Notes: generated from the sequence alone by a model not told the origin. DNA of 64,000 bases from Laccaria trichodermophora (GCA_018417955.1 JACTVC010000018.1:1-64000), one strand, 5' to 3'. Counted from the stretch's first letter, positions 1 through 13,384 are shown. Program-made: numbers and translations.

Positions 1-3000
1 GAGATTGGCACATTCTCGACGCTCGTTGTTTTGTCAGACCATCCTCCAAACTATGATCCCGGTCGGTTCTTCTTCCCCATGGCTCAAGTTTATGTGACTT
101 GCAACAAATTCACTTGTGTAAATTTCTCTGGAAGGCACTTCCATGGAAGCTCTCCCATCACAGGTCCAGATGGTCACCTAGACCCTTCCGCCATCAGAGC
201 GGTTGGCATCTCTTATCCTCCACGACATTTGTTTTCTGGAAATGGACGCTTCCCACTTGCAAACCTTTATGACGGTACACGCTGGAATCTCGGCAAAGAG
301 ATGAAGATGGGCGGGTGAGCTATTTGGTTTTAGTCGAGTTCTCAATGGTCGCTGATTTTGTTATCTTCTAGCCCTTGTCCTGCAGATTCACAGCCTGTGA
401 ACAAGACTGGAAGCAAGACTGAAAACAAGGCTAGGAGCAACATTGAAGGACGTAAGGGGACCACATTTGTCAAAGAGGGGTCGATATATATGGATCAGAA
501 GCATCATGCTGAGTACATAGTACGCGACCTCCTGGGCCTCAGTGTCTTTGTCTTGTCACAGATGCCAAAGCGATACGGCCTCGAGGTGGATATGGATGTC
601 TTCATGAGCGCATTCACTCATTCGTTGGGAGATAAGCGTGTTCCTTGCTCCACTTGGTCAAATGGCCCTGGATGGAGGGATGGCGTATCTCAAGATGCGC
701 TCCGCAGGACTCAAGCGGAACGTTGGTGTCAACATCGAGAAGAACTCGCTCAACATGTGCCCTCTATGGTTGACAGTAATAAGGTCGCTCCACTTGATCT
801 CGATGATCAAGATACCGCCGATGAAGTTAATCTCGATCAATCTGGTATTTTCTCAGGTGGAAAGTTGGAGGTGGATCCGGAGGATACGTTTGAGCTATCC
901 AATGTGGTTGAGGAGGTTGGAGGGTTGGCTTCTGATCCTAATGCGATGGATATTGATCAAGCTTATGATCCATCCATGGAGGATCTTGAACGACAACCTG
1001 CTCCACTCATGCAGGATGGTGGCATGTGGGAATTTATGTTCGACATAGACGAGAGTTTTGCAGCAGTGGATGAGATGATGGAATGCAGAGAGAATCTGGG
1101 GAGCATAGGCGACTTCAATGAGAGTCAATTTCCTTCTCCTGCTGGTGCGTAAGTAAGATACATACAATTCTTTTGCTCAATGAAAAAATCAGGAACAACC
1201 CAATCTATGAGTTTTGCAGCAGTGGATGAGATGATGGAAAGCAGAGAGAATCTGGGGAGCATAGGCGACTTCAACGAGAGTCAATGCCCTTCTTCTGCTG
1301 GTGCGTAAGTGAGACACATACAATTCTTTTGCTCATTGAAAAAATCAGGAACAACCCGATCTATTGAACCTGCTGCCGCCCCAGGTAATGAAGTAGGTCT
1401 ACGCCGCCCACAGCAAGTTCCCTATGTAGAAATACTGATACAACCTGGCGGGCCATTTAGTGAAGCCAGGAAGTTGGCTGAGAAGCGCGCTGGTGGGTAG
1501 CTGTTTGTTAATAATGACCAATAATGTAACAGAGATATATAGCGTTTAGCTTCGTTAAATTTCTCAATCCTGCCATCATCGAGGAGGAGATGCTTGATGT
1601 CGAGTCAAACGTCCTCAACGTATGGGCGCCTGCCATAGCACAAGCGAGCTCTTTATCAGCCGAGAATCTTGGGCTTGACGCCTGGGAGCCGTCTTCTACC
1701 TACGTTCACGCTTTACATTCGCTTCTTGATATTCCAGGTTCTAGTGACAACTTGCTCACCGCTGCTAAAGTGGTTCAAGGATATCGATCCTTAAAAGACT
1801 CAGAAACGCGGTCTGCAATTAATCTTCGACAAACTAGAGTCAATTTAATGCTGGGGAACTGTGCATTGTGGAGGTGGTTTGACTGTTGGGTTCCAACTGA
1901 ATGTCGTCGATTGTTTCAAAACTCGCTCCAACCCTCCAAAGATGCTTGGCTACATTGTTTGTTTGTGAAGGCCTGCCAGATGGTGAATCTGCGTACCACA
2001 ACTGCTCAAGTCTTCAATCTTTCTGACCATGCACCTCATTTTCCTGAGGCCTCTTATTGCCTTGATCGAAAGCGAAAATTGCCATTGTATCCGGATGATC
2101 GGCAGAGGGAGGCGCTAGCAGTGGAAATCACACAAGATGTAATTGCTGGTTGGCTTGGGATGCCTGACTTCCATGAACCGCATTTCAAGTGCCGATGGCA
2201 GGGATGGTTTATCAGTGCTTTGTTGGAGGTTTTCGGCCCTCAAACATTGTATTTGGATTACGTCTGGAGGGCGCATGAGAAGATGACAAAGGGTACCTTG
2301 CTCAAACAACACAGTCGCGCTCCTAACTATGAAAAGTTGGAGTCTTTCAAGTCTGCGCTGCGTGCCCATCGTTTGTCGGATCCATCGTCAGTGGAGCGCG
2401 AATTAGTAGCCCATATCGCCAACCTTATCGTGGCTGATTCCACCGCAGACGCTCGGTCACTTCTGGGTCAATCTTCAAATTTACATCAGAAGATCTTCAT
2501 ACCTCAAGTCATAAGTAATATCAAGGATAAGCGTCTGATGGTTTTTGCAAACTTCATGACCCAGTCGTTGGGCGTTTTCTACTATCAAGTGGACCGTCCA
2601 AGCATCTCTCAGCATCAGCGGATGATGGATTATTGTTTGGATCGCCCAGAAGCTACCACGCTCCAGAAAGCTATGATTAAAGACCCTGACTTTCTTCTTC
2701 CCTTCCGAGAGCACGCCCCATGTAGACTGAGATCCAAAGAGAAAGGAGGACCTTTCGATGAAGATGTTTTGTTTACCTCGCAAGGTCTCTTCAGCGCTCT
2801 CTTGATGCGTGTTGTCACGTTTCGGACTGACTTTGCCCTGCTTGAGCCTACGTTTTTCAACTCTATCGAAACTTGGAAACAGACCATCTCTTCTATGCCC
2901 AAAAACTATGTCTGCAATGCACGTGCATATGGCTCACATCAACCAACGCGCACGGTTGATGTAGCAGAGCGTCTGTGGGAGGCAGCTCATAGTTGTGGTT

Positions 3001-3431
3001 GGGCTGAGTTTGCGGGTGCCGGAGACAAGAATTTCGGGGATTTGTTTGCTTTCTTTAGGAAGCCCATCAACAAGTTCCCTCAGCTTGGAGATCTGACTGG
3101 CTTTTTGTTGGCTGGTGATTACGCATATACCCGAGTTGCAGCCAAACCAGATCTACAAACAATTGCCCAATGCATGCACACCATCAACCGCGGGGCAAAT
3201 GGTGGCTTGGAGTATCTAGGCTATATGGAGAAACGTAGTCAGGCAGCTGGAGGTTCCATCAAGAAGCCTCCTCTCACAGCCTGTGTTGAAGGATTGAAGC
3301 AGGTTCATAGCTTCCTTTCTAGCTATCTGACACCCCAAGAGCAGAAAGACATTGATTTTGATTATATCATGGATGAGAATGCGCTCTGCAAATTCGCGAG
3401 GGCTGTGCACTTGGGGCTCGTTACGTTGTAA
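1..3431 (+). CDS. Unknown multi-exon protein, 5' end outside the window
   Basis: I do not recognise the family. Exons join in frame as 1-314, 372-1144, 1193-1300, 1349-1492 and 1543-3431, each bounded by GT...AG, with the stop at 3429-3431. The first exon is open from the window edge, so the true start lies upstream. The middle part is acidic (runs such as DLDDQDTADEVNLDQ near 800-840). The last exon codes for about 630 residues with no recognisable motif, signal peptide or membrane segment. Exon 1193-1300 is a near copy of the end of the previous exon plus its intron, made by a 156-base tandem duplication. Its neighbour is a Plavaka transposase, so it may belong to a lineage-specific family spread near transposons, but that is inference. 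Confidence 0.6.
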
Positions 3432-3434
3432 CCT

Positions 3435-3984
3435 AGAAAGTGTTTAACACAAATATACTGAGGTATTCGGGCACGTTAACTCGCGAAATCAAGCCTCCTG
3501 AAGTACTCATGGTATCGTCGTAATGTCGTATATGTCGTCGCAGTTGAGCGTCGTAAATTAGAACATATAAGTGTCAAGTCATGTCTCAAAAAGTACTCAG
3601 AAGGACATCAAGTTGTATCATCGCAAGTCGTTCAGGTCCCTCGATATGCAACTCTCAAAAATGTTCCGCGTTGAATCTTCCGAATGTTGCCGTTAGCCTC
3701 ATGCCGTGGGCACCTTCTATGTCATCCATCCGACCCTAGTAGTCGTCACTGTAAAAGGACCTGGTCATTGTATTCTCTTCGCTCTCAACCCGAAAGCCAC
3801 GACAATGACCCATCTACCATACTTTAGTGAGGAGAACGGTTGAGGGCAGAAAGTACTAGTAGCTCTTCCGAGTCTCAGGCTTGAGTCATGCTTTCCGAGT
3901 CAATGCCACGCTTCCGAAGAATCTAAAACGAGGCGAGTCTGCTGCCGCGGTTTCCCTCATCGTTGGACATCTGCGGTGCTGCGG
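3435..3984. other. Intergenic stretch before the transposase
   Basis: No coding frame is convincing here. The stretch presumably contains the left non-coding end of the Plavaka transposon and its promoter. I could not identify the terminal inverted repeat by eye. Confidence 0.4.
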
Positions 3985-6900
3985 ATGCCACTTGTACCCT
4001 GCCGCCGCCTCCCATTCACTTTCCGAGCCATGTCCTTCAGCATCCCCTTTCATGATATCTCTACCATTCCACGAAACACTTGTCTTTGCGGAAAGTCATT
4101 TGTCCAGACGAATGCATTGAACAATCATCTTCGCTCTTGTAAAATTAGCCAAAGGCGTGTCAGCTGCGGTCGTGCAAAAGCCAAGGAGTTGTGGGTGGAA
4201 AAGAAGCAGCAGCGGCGTGGAACCCGATCGATTGGAACTAGAGGACCTGCTCAAGCATCGCCGGATAGGCTGGTAAGCTTACAATGTTCTCTTGATCACT
4301 GCCCTTCTGTAATAGTTTCTTGCACTCAGGACAACACCGCAGTCGCGATCACTTCTTCAACCGAGCTGCCAGTTGAAGAAATTGGAATATGTCCAACCGG
4401 ATCTGGAGCCGTTGCTGCCAATGATGAGACAGCACACCATGACGACTTGATGGTGCCCATCGCAATCCGGCGAACTCGTCGGGAAAACATACAACCTCCG
4501 GAACGCTATCGTGATGTTCTTCCATGTCCTTCGCCAAACCTTCCGCCTGACATAATGCTGGGGCCCCAGAAAGGGCTTCACTCAGCAGCTCTTCAGGTGC
4601 CCACCGCCTCTTGCCAAATTAAATCCAGTCTCCCCATCCGATCACCGCCAAACATATTTGGTTTGGTGCGCCAATATGCTGGACCTGAATTTCCTTCTCA
4701 TGATGCGGAGGATTATGTGATGTTCGCGGATCTCTGCAATCGCAACATCATACTTGAGGAGGCTTCCCCTATTCCTAGCTCCTCATCAGAAGCTGCGGAT
4801 CAATTTTTCCCTTATCCCAACTTAAGCTCTTTCCATCTCGGTAATTGGTTCTGGTCTGGCGGAGCTCAAAAATCGCAGGCCGCATTTCGGGAACTCATCA
4901 AAATTGTGGGTGATCCAGACTTTGTTCCCTCCGATGTCCGTCATAACAAATGGGACCAAATCAATGCTCTCCTCGCTGGTAATCTTGTTACAAATGACGA
5001 CGATCAATGGATCGACGCAGCGGATGAGGGTTGGCACGTAACTGATGTCGAGATTTGTGTGCCCTTCCATAGTCGAGCTGAAAATCCTGGGATGAAGATT
5101 TACAGTGGGATAAAGCTCTACCATCGCTCGTTGGTTGCTGTGATGAAGGAGCGGTTTAGCGATCCCCATGATTTTCTACATTTTCATATTGAGCCACACG
5201 ACCTCTTATGGAAATCGCCTGTTGACCCTAGTGGCTCAGAATTTCGTGTTCACGGAGAGCTGTACACTTCTCAGTCTTTTCTCAGAGCCCACAGGGACCT
5301 CCAGCAATCACCACGGGAGCCTGGCTGTCAATTAGAGCGCGTAATCTGCGCATTTATGCTTTGGTCCGACGCAACACATCTAACATCATTCGGGAATGCT
5401 AGACTATGGCCTATTTATCTTTATTTTGGAAATGAATCCAAGTACCGTCGTGGAAAACCCACTCTTAACTCATGTAATCATGTCGCCTATTTTGAAAAGG
5501 TGGGACTAAGAGTACTTGTCCAAGTTCATGACTGAGCTGACCCCCTTCCTTCTAGCTACCACCTTCATTCAATGATTTTGCCTCAAAGTTGGCAGGGGGA
5601 AAGGGACCCAATAGCCAATTCTACACTCATTGCCACCGCGAGCTCTTCCATGAGCAAATGAAAGTCCTCTTGGATGCAGATTTTGTTGCTGCTTGGGAAC
5701 ATGGTATTGCCATCAAATGTGGAGATGGTGTCCTCCGCCGTCTCTATCCACGAATCTTCACTTACGCAGCCGATTATCCTGAGAAGTAAGCTGACAATTT
5801 GTTCGAACTTTTCGGTAACGATTGATCTAACCCTATACAGAATCATATTGGCTAGTATTCGAGACAAAGGCATTTGCCCATGCCCGCGATGTTTAGTTCC
5901 AAAGTCCACTATTCAGAATCTGGGGACTGCTAATGACCGCCGCCTCCGCGAAACCTTGTTACGGTCTGACAATGCAAAGAGGAGAAGCGAGATTTCCAGT
6001 GCTAGGCGGATAATCTACGAGCAAAACTATATGGTGAATAGTGCTGCGGTGGAGAAAATCTTGAAACGGGAGTCTTTGGTCCCTAACTTGGTGATTTCTT
6101 TATTTGCCCTTAGCAAAGGAAATACCAATATTTGTTTGAAAGAATGCTTTTTCCGAACGATTGCATGGCCTCGGTTTCGATTTTTTTGGTATACTTGCGG
6201 TAGATTTGCTTCATGAGTTTGAATTGGGTGTTTGGAAAGCTCTTTTTACACACCTTCTTCGGATTATCTCAAGCATCAATCCTGCCTTACTGAATGAACT
6301 CGACCAAAGGTGATTATGAAATGTATACCTTTTGTATTTCATAACACGCAATTTCAGGTATCGGCAGATTCCATCCTTTGGCACCGCAACCATTCGCAAA
6401 TTTTCATCGAATGTTTCGGAAATGAGAAAAATGGCAGCCCGTGACTTTGAAGACCTTCTGCAGGTTTGTTTCCAAAACGGCTTGTTCACCACTTTTATCT
6501 GAGCTACAGATTCCTTTACAGTGTGCGATTCCTGTGTTCGATGGTCTCATTCCCAAAGAACACGATCTCGCTGTGAGAAGGCTATTATTTCTTTGCGCCC
6601 ATTGGCATGGCCTCGCTAAACTTCGAATGCATACCGATGCCACCCTCGATATTTTAGACGGGCTCACAACCAAGATCGGCGCTGCATTTCGTGATTTCAC
6701 GGATGTCATTTGTCCCAAGTTTGCCACCCGCGAGCTTGCTCGTGAGCACCAGGCCCGGAAACGGAAAGAGGCCAAAAGATCTAGTGGGAGATGTGTTATA
6801 AACAATGCAGGTGATGGATCATCGCCCCATTTAGCGCAGCCCCAAATGTTAGGCGAAGGGCCTGCTTCATCGGAATCTATGGGGTCAACTGATCCGTCAG

Positions 6901-8425
6901 CGCCAGCTGGAACAAAAGGTACAAGGGACCCCGAGCAGAAGCCAGAATTTAAGGGCAAGACTTACAATATGAATACGTACAAGCATCACTCTCTTGGTGA
7001 CTATGTCAAGCACATACGGGATTATGGGACGACGGATTCGTATAGTACCGAAACTGTGAGCTCCGAGACATCTCTACATAGTCGACGGAAAATAATCTGA
7101 TCCACAGGGCGAATTGGAGCACCGCACGCCGAAGACACGATATAAGCGCACCGATAAGAAGCTCTTTATTCGCCAATTAACTCGCATTGAACGCCGAGAA
7201 GCACATTTGCGGCGCTTAAAGCGAAAACTCTTGCCGACCAAACCACGGGAGACCTTAGATAGATCTGGGGAAAAGCATCATCATATTGGTATATCTGAAA
7301 CACAATATGAAGATATAGGCACTTTTCTTCAAAGCCGCTCCGGAGACCCAGCGGTCAAGGTGGGTGAGTTGATCGAAACCGAAACATATTTTGACTGTAA
7401 AGCAGAACTTCTTTCCAAAACTTACAAGACATCTACTTCCTCGGCTTAAAGAAGCACTCCAAGAGCACACGTTGTTGGGCTCACTCCATCTCCATCCAAG
7501 CACCTCTGGGCCTGTGGCTGCCGTGTCCAGCGCTGAAAGTGTTGTTTTCAGATACAACCGTCTATATCGCCATAATCTAATGCGCATCAACTATACAACG
7601 TACGATGTTCGTAGGGCTCAGGATACTATTAACGTCAACACAGTCAAACGCGATGTCATGGTCCTACCTAGGGAAGACTTGGGGAGCAGCGATTTGGCAA
7701 TCTCTTTCACACATGCGAGGGTCCTTGGGATTTTTCATGTCAATGCTGTCTACATCGGTGCAGGTCTTTCTAGTCATCTCCCAGTAAGGCTCGAATTTCT
7801 TTGGGTCCGATGGTTTCAGCAGGAACGCCGGGGGAGTTGGGAAGGGCATGAACTTGAACGCCTCTCATTTCCTGCAATGGCGAACGAGGAATCATTTGGA
7901 TTTCTGGATCCTAGCGAAGTCATCCGATCATGTCACCTTCTTCCAGTATTTTCCATCGGAAAGCGATATGCTGATGGTCGGGGACTTTCTCCTTCTGCCA
8001 GGGATTCTGATGACTTCCATCAGTATTATGTTGGGCGGTGAGCAATTAGCAACATCCTATGATTCTTGAACCTGTTAACATTTATTAGGTTTGCTGACAG
8101 AGACATGGTCATGCGCTATCATCTTGGTCTTGGTGTTGGCCACGTCAATGTCAATAGCGTAGCCGGTGCTTATCCTCGTGCGAGCCCGCTAGCGACGGGT
8201 ACAGTGCACATGGATGTTGACCTGGAAACTGAAAAGCTCAACCACAACCCCAAAGACCTCGACAAAAATGTAGCCCATAGTGATGATGAAGATTATTCTG
8301 AGGAGGATAGCAGCTCAGATCAAGATGGGCAAGCTGAGGAAGATGAAGGAGAAGATGTGCCAGATGTGGACGAGAGTTCTGATGCAGGCTCTTCATATTC
8401 AGTGTACGCCGAATATGACGACTAG
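3985..8425 (+). mobile_element. Plavaka-type (CACTA group) DNA transposase, apparently intact
   Basis: This is the transposase of a cut-and-paste DNA transposon. Near the N terminus is a C2H2-like finger (CLCGKSFVQTNALNNHLRSC, about 4081-4140). Then come family hallmarks in order: WFWSGGAQKS, the LWSDATHLTSFGNARLWP block with its conserved Asp (about 5356-5415), YFGNESKYRRGKP, DKGICPCPRC, the VDLLHEFELGVWK block (about 6200-6235), YNMNTYKHHSLGDYV, and an acidic C-terminal tail rich in D/E/S (about 8270-8425). Roughly nine short introns restore the frame. The one at 6091-6142 is needed to read through a region that looks broken. In-frame ATGs are at 3985 and 4030, and the start is uncertain. 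No premature stop remains once introns are removed, so the element may be recent or active. Terminal repeats were not located. Confidence 0.88.
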
Positions 8426-8742
8426 TCACCATTACCGCAGGTCAGGGACATGGGGAAGGGTGGTCTGCATGATTAAGTAGAGCCTACAGAAACCAACTAC
8501 CCCAACAGTTCAGAAATTTTGGGCCATGCACATACACATGCGAATTCATTATTTAAACATCAGCTTTGTGACAGAAATTATCCAACCAGCTGCAGGCCTG
8601 GGCTCAATTGTGAGAGCATCTGATAGTATGTGTATATTGATTCCCGCCTTATCAAGGTTTTAGGTTATTACCTTTGAATGCGAAACAGTCACGATGATAT
8701 ATACAGGATTATCAATTGGCCAATTCTCTCATTCACAACTTC
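8426..8742. other. Intergenic stretch after the transposase
   Basis: Non-coding, AT-rich. It probably holds the right transposon end and the promoter of the next gene. No specific signal was recognised. Confidence 0.35.
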
Positions 8743-10840
8743 ATGTCAAACAGATACTACGTTGGATCGGTCAGTTATGACTTTGAGCTGGGCTGTGCTA
8801 CACCACTTTATGTAAGAATATTCCGACTTATGAACAATCAGCCGTTTGTTTGCTTATCAATCACATCATTGTAGATCAATCTTTCGCAGATGGAGGTGCA
8901 ACAGATGGCCATTATGTCCCACGCAAAACACCACCTTTTTGGAATGGCGGGCCTTTGACCGACAGTTTACCAACGGCGTCGAAGTTACCTTCAAAGGCTA
9001 TTTGGTGGAGCCGTGGGGGCTAACCCCATACTATTCTGTAAGTCACTCACTGCCTCTCAGATCACATCTCATAAGGTGCTCCTGAGGACAGGCGCTAGGA
9101 AGAGAATCGATAGTGAGGCTCCAATACACTTTTTTACCTCAACTAATGCTGAGCAACAGGCAAGGCCCATTGGGGTCATACAATCCGTCGGCGCACAGAA
9201 TGCAGCCTGGTTCAATGGAGAACTCCTTTACATTAATTCTTATCAAATCTCAAACTTCGAGCTAGCATGCTTGTATAGTGAGAAGTCCTTCGTTGTGAGT
9301 AGACAATCTAGCGATCTTGTTATTTTTGCAATAATTCTTTTTTAGTATGGGTTGGCTGTCATAGGAGGTTTCCTTCAGATGGTCGATGTCAAGAAACGAG
9401 GCGTAAGCCTGAAAGCTCTGTTTAGAGACACAGACATCACCAATGTGAGAATGCACGAGCCAGATGTGGTAGGAGCCAGCTTGGTCAGTCCAGATCCCTT
9501 GGACATAGTGTTTGAGGTACGTGAACAGCCAACATGGTACTCTGAATATTCCAATGTGTCTGACTTGGGGATTGTGATCTGCATAAGATTGATTCAACGC
9601 CTGCCATCGTCCGGGGATGTAAGTTGAATTCAGAGTTGATGTATTTATACTAATCTTTTGAACCTGAACCAGCTCTGGTTCTACAATCAGATTACATAAA
9701 CCGCTTCAATCAACTTCTAGAACCAACAACGACTATTGTCAGGCTGGAATACCGATTCTTGTTTTGTCAGGCTTTTGAAGAGGGTGCCATGATCCCAGCA
9801 AGTTGTCTACGCTGTCATTAACTTTAACATTTGAGTATCAACTTCTGGCTTTGGTGATTAGGACTGGATCTTCGAGGTTCGCGCCCCCTACCTAGCGCGC
9901 TGCATCTATCGAGCCAGACAAAAATTATGGACAGAGATCCTGTGCGGTTCAACAATCGCTGCTGGAGAAGATGCGGCTGAAAACGATGCGATGATCCGAA
10001 ATTTCATCTACAATATCTGGAGGGAGATATATCAGGCTGAAACGGCAACACCACCAGAAACGAGTAAGTTTTATTTCAAAATTCTAACCTAGTGCTAATT
10101 GTGCTGAAAATAGTTATCTGGTGGATCCGACACCGCGAAGGAATCAATGTCCCAGACACGTTCGCTCTCAACATTCTCTACTCGGCCTATGAACAGATTT
10201 ATGCATATATCAAGCAAAAATTACAAGAAATATTTACGAACATCCTTCCTCATGAAAATGTCCACACTCTCACGAAGTTTTTCGTTCTCTCGAATACCTT
10301 TGAGTTTTCTCCGAGGTCTGCTAAGCACAATTTTTTGAAAAAACACATTTGGACTTACTAATTCTTACATATAGCTCAACCGGCAGGAAGGGATTCATGC
10401 TAGTACCGCGATTCAAAAGCTATTGACATGCCTGCTCACTCGAGAAGTCTCCTTCGGGTCGGACGGAAGACTTCTTATGATGAGGTCCCCCAAAGATGAA
10501 GCCCACCGATTCATGGAAAGAATTGCTCCCTCAATGTCATGCGTGGAAGCTTTTATAGAGACCATGGTAAGATCAATCTATATGATTGTAAAAACTTTCT
10601 GACTTTGATATTGAGATTATTGATCATATCCTCCAAGATGTGCTACCCAGCCAGCCTGAATTCTATCGATACTTTACGAGGGATTTAAAAAATGTCTGGA
10701 CGCTGGGCAGGATGAAGGACCTGTTCAACATGCTGTGTACCTGTATCTTTCAAGATCGGCTCTTCCAGCTTGACTGCCAAGCATCAAGTTTTCCCACCAA
10801 CTATCTTGAGGAGTCATACCGCAACCCTAATGAGTCGTAA
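8743..10840 (+). CDS. Unrecognised multi-exon protein (about 480 residues)
   Basis: I do not recognise this family. A consistent reading frame can be built from ATG 8743 to a stop at 10838-10840 through about a dozen short exons. The first exon ends at CATPLY before a GTAAG donor. Later exons read FTNGVEVTFKGYLVEPWG, AAWFNGELLYINSYQ, YGLAVIGGFLQMVDVKK, SDYINRFNQLLE, DWIFEVRAPYLARCIYRAR, INVPDTFALNILYSAYEQ and EFYRYFTRDLKNVW. One junction (9797/9862) needs a GC-AG intron with donor GCAAGT. The GT alternative three bases on runs into a stop. No signal peptide or membrane span is evident. The early exons (before 9160) and the junction near 10270-10380 are the least certain. It lies directly downstream of a Plavaka transposon but shows no transposase motif. 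Confidence 0.5.
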
Positions 10841-11385
10841 TTTCTGTGATATTCAGATTGGTATGTAGTATATTCAGTAAAGTACATCTTGGTGTAAGAC
10901 CTGCTGCTTTCCTGCTGAATTTCTTTTTGGGTACAATGTGGAAAAGTCCGGCTCGTTCAGGCCATATACATCTCAACACTCACTTCCATCGACTTTGTCC
11001 ACTCCCGTTGGACCTGCTGCGCGTGTAGCGCTGCTAAGTGACAATGCCCTCAAACTTACTCGACGTCTCGTTGTGAGCTCTGCACACGGCAGCGAGTCGT
11101 CCTTGCGTTGCGTAGATGATGCGCATTTTCAAAGCCGAGGAGGAACAACGTGCGTTGCACCTACAGACGCGTACAGACTCGAGACTTTCCGCTCTACCGT
11201 GGGGTCCATCTCCGCCACCGCGTCGCAGCAGCTTCGGTGTTACTTTGTTACGAAATGCAACTTCCCCACCAAGCCTCCCACTCCTGGTGAGAAGACGAAC
11301 ATTCCAGCTGTCTCGGACTTGTCCTTCTGGAAGATTAGTCATTGGGTACAAGATGAGCGGAACGTCAAGGTTCTGAGTCAGCGCC

Positions 11386-11483
11386 CTGTCAAACTTGTAC
11401 CATTTGTAGTACTCTCTCTACTCGGCGCGCAAGCTGTCAAACTTGTACCATTTGTAGTACTCTCAGCTCTACTCGGCACGCAA
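11386..11483. repeat. 48-base direct duplication
   Basis: The sequence CTGTCAAACTTGTACCATTT... at 11386 recurs 48 bases later at 11434, followed in both copies by GTAGTACTCTC and a CTACTCGGC(G/A)CGCAAG block. It sits in a 10841-11730 stretch for which I could not assemble a convincing gene. The repeat keeps frame (16 residues) in one plus-strand frame, but that frame has no recognisable homology. Confidence 0.7.
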
Positions 11484-11734
11484 GTATGTTGATGAGTTTT
11501 ATATGATCTGTTAAAACCTGAATTGCTAACTTTTATTCTCCAGCGGTGTTACTATTGTCTCCCCTACCTAAACGCTCTCCCAAACACCAACGCGCTCCTA
11601 TTGAGCACTTCATCTTCCAAGTCATGAAAGAAGCCCCGCTTCTCTTCTGTCTCCCTGACAACCCGTACTTCCTTCCCAAGGTTTTGGGACGCCATGCTGT
11701 TCAAGAAGCGACATTTTCCTGTGCGTAGTTCTTG

Positions 11735-12840
11735 CTCCACGCATCATAGAGATTAACCTTCAGTGCACAGATTGTGGCTGGATTTTCGCACAACACCTCT
11801 GCAATCGTCTTGGCCCGGCATATTTGCAGCTAAAAGGTGTGTTGACCGAGAACGATGCGGCGCATGCAGAGGTGCAGAATGACATCAAGCCCAGGTTCTG
11901 CGAAGAAAGCTTTACACGTGAAAGTATTGCGCAAGTTATTCATGCCCACCCCGATCTTGCAAGTCTTTAACTTGTGCAATAAATTCATTATCAACGACAA
12001 CTCCTTCAGATCCACTTGTTGTACAGCAACTTTGCCATGACGGGTCATTATCCTCCATCGGTACTTTTTTTTAGTGGAAAAACTCTTTGAAACTGAAAGA
12101 ACGCATAGGCCGACTCTATTGTACCAACGCTTGCAAACAGTTTTTCAACCCCTAAGCGACGCAGACTTGCATGACAAGATTGGCCGAACCGTACCGAATA
12201 AGCACGAATTGAGGGTCCAATATTTTGGTAATATGGAGCATCATGATGGGACGCTGAGTGTTCTTTGGACGATAAACGGAGCTTGGAAGTTTGTGAGTGT
12301 TGCCTTTCCATGTTCCTGCATGGACACTTACGTTTCCGCAAGGGAGCAAGGTAGAAGACCTTGACATACCGAGAGAATGCTGTTGCGCGTCTGAAGTTGA
12401 CGAAGGTAGGGTGGTGCGTCTTCGGCAGATTACTGCCAATGGAGAGTCAGAGTAACGGAGAGCGACTCGAGTTTATCTGTGGCTCCTTGGAGGTTGTTGA
12501 AGGTGAATTGCTATTATTCACGAGTAGGTTCTACCTGTGTGTTTGAATTTTATCGGGCTGATGAACTATCTTTCTAGGTTGCAGAACCTGAAAAGGTCTT
12601 CGTCAGCAAATCTTGTCGAGGTGGAGGAGGTGAGAGTCATCGAGTGAGCAATGACCTACCTTTTGGATACACGTCCGCCTACCGTGACTGACCTTTCAAC
12701 AGGCGTCTTTCGAAGTTGCTTGCATTTCAAGAAGTTTAACTCCAAGGACAAAGAGAATTGGCGAGTCAAAGGTCGGACTCGCACTATCAGTTGCAGAAGA
12801 CGAGAAAGCGGTTGTGGACAAAGGCGGGATTCATAAATGA
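11735..12840 (+). other. Possible coding fragments of an unknown or decayed gene
   Basis: Several plus-strand segments read like protein but cannot be linked confidently. Examples are a stretch beginning DCGWIFAQHLCNRLGPAY (from about 11769), a stretch containing LHDKIGRTVPNKHELRVQYF then MEHHDGTLSVLWTINGAWKF (about 12165-12290), and a final one containing RIGESKVGLALSVAEDEKA ending at a stop near 12838. Frames change between them without clean introns. It may be a real gene with poorly visible introns, or a pseudogene. No function is assigned. Confidence 0.3.
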
Positions 12841-13384
12841 TGACGACATACCCTCTCACGTGCCGTGAACGATAATCTTGCCAAGTAAAGGAATACACTA
12901 GCGATATACCCTACTAACCTTGCTACGAATAATGCAGACTACTTGGATGAGCAGATAAATGGTATACTATATACTTCGACCTCAGGCAGGCACTCAAGAG
13001 GCTAGAGAGACCGCCAATCTCAAAGCCTCATACAATCAACCTACTTGGGAGCTGCTGCTCTCATTGCGTGACTTGTGTTTGTCAGTTCTGTTGTGAGCCA
13101 TATCCTTTTCTGACTTGTTAATTTTGATATGATTCTTTTCAAGGGCGACTTGGGGTCCCAAGCTTGGGATGAGGCAAATGATCGTATCACGATATTCCTT
13201 TAAGGTTGGACTCTCTTCGAGTTCTCCTACTGTTAATCGGACCCTGACTGTCGTGGTACGATTTCATCTTACGCTAAATACAGTTGATTTCATCTAGATA
13301 CAGTTGAACAAAATCAGAGAAAGGTGTCCTGCTGACGTCCAAAATGTAATGATTTGTTTACCTCAAGAAAATTGCTTGCGTGTA
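12841..13384. other. Intergenic stretch
   Basis: No supported gene. It separates the weak fragments to the left from the minus-strand membrane protein gene that ends at 13385. Confidence 0.4.

Noticed and set aside
6091..6216. Apparent frameshift in the Plavaka transposase
   Set aside because: A 52-base intron (6091-6142, GTGATT...GAAAG) restores the NAFSERL...VDLLHEFELGVWK frame exactly.
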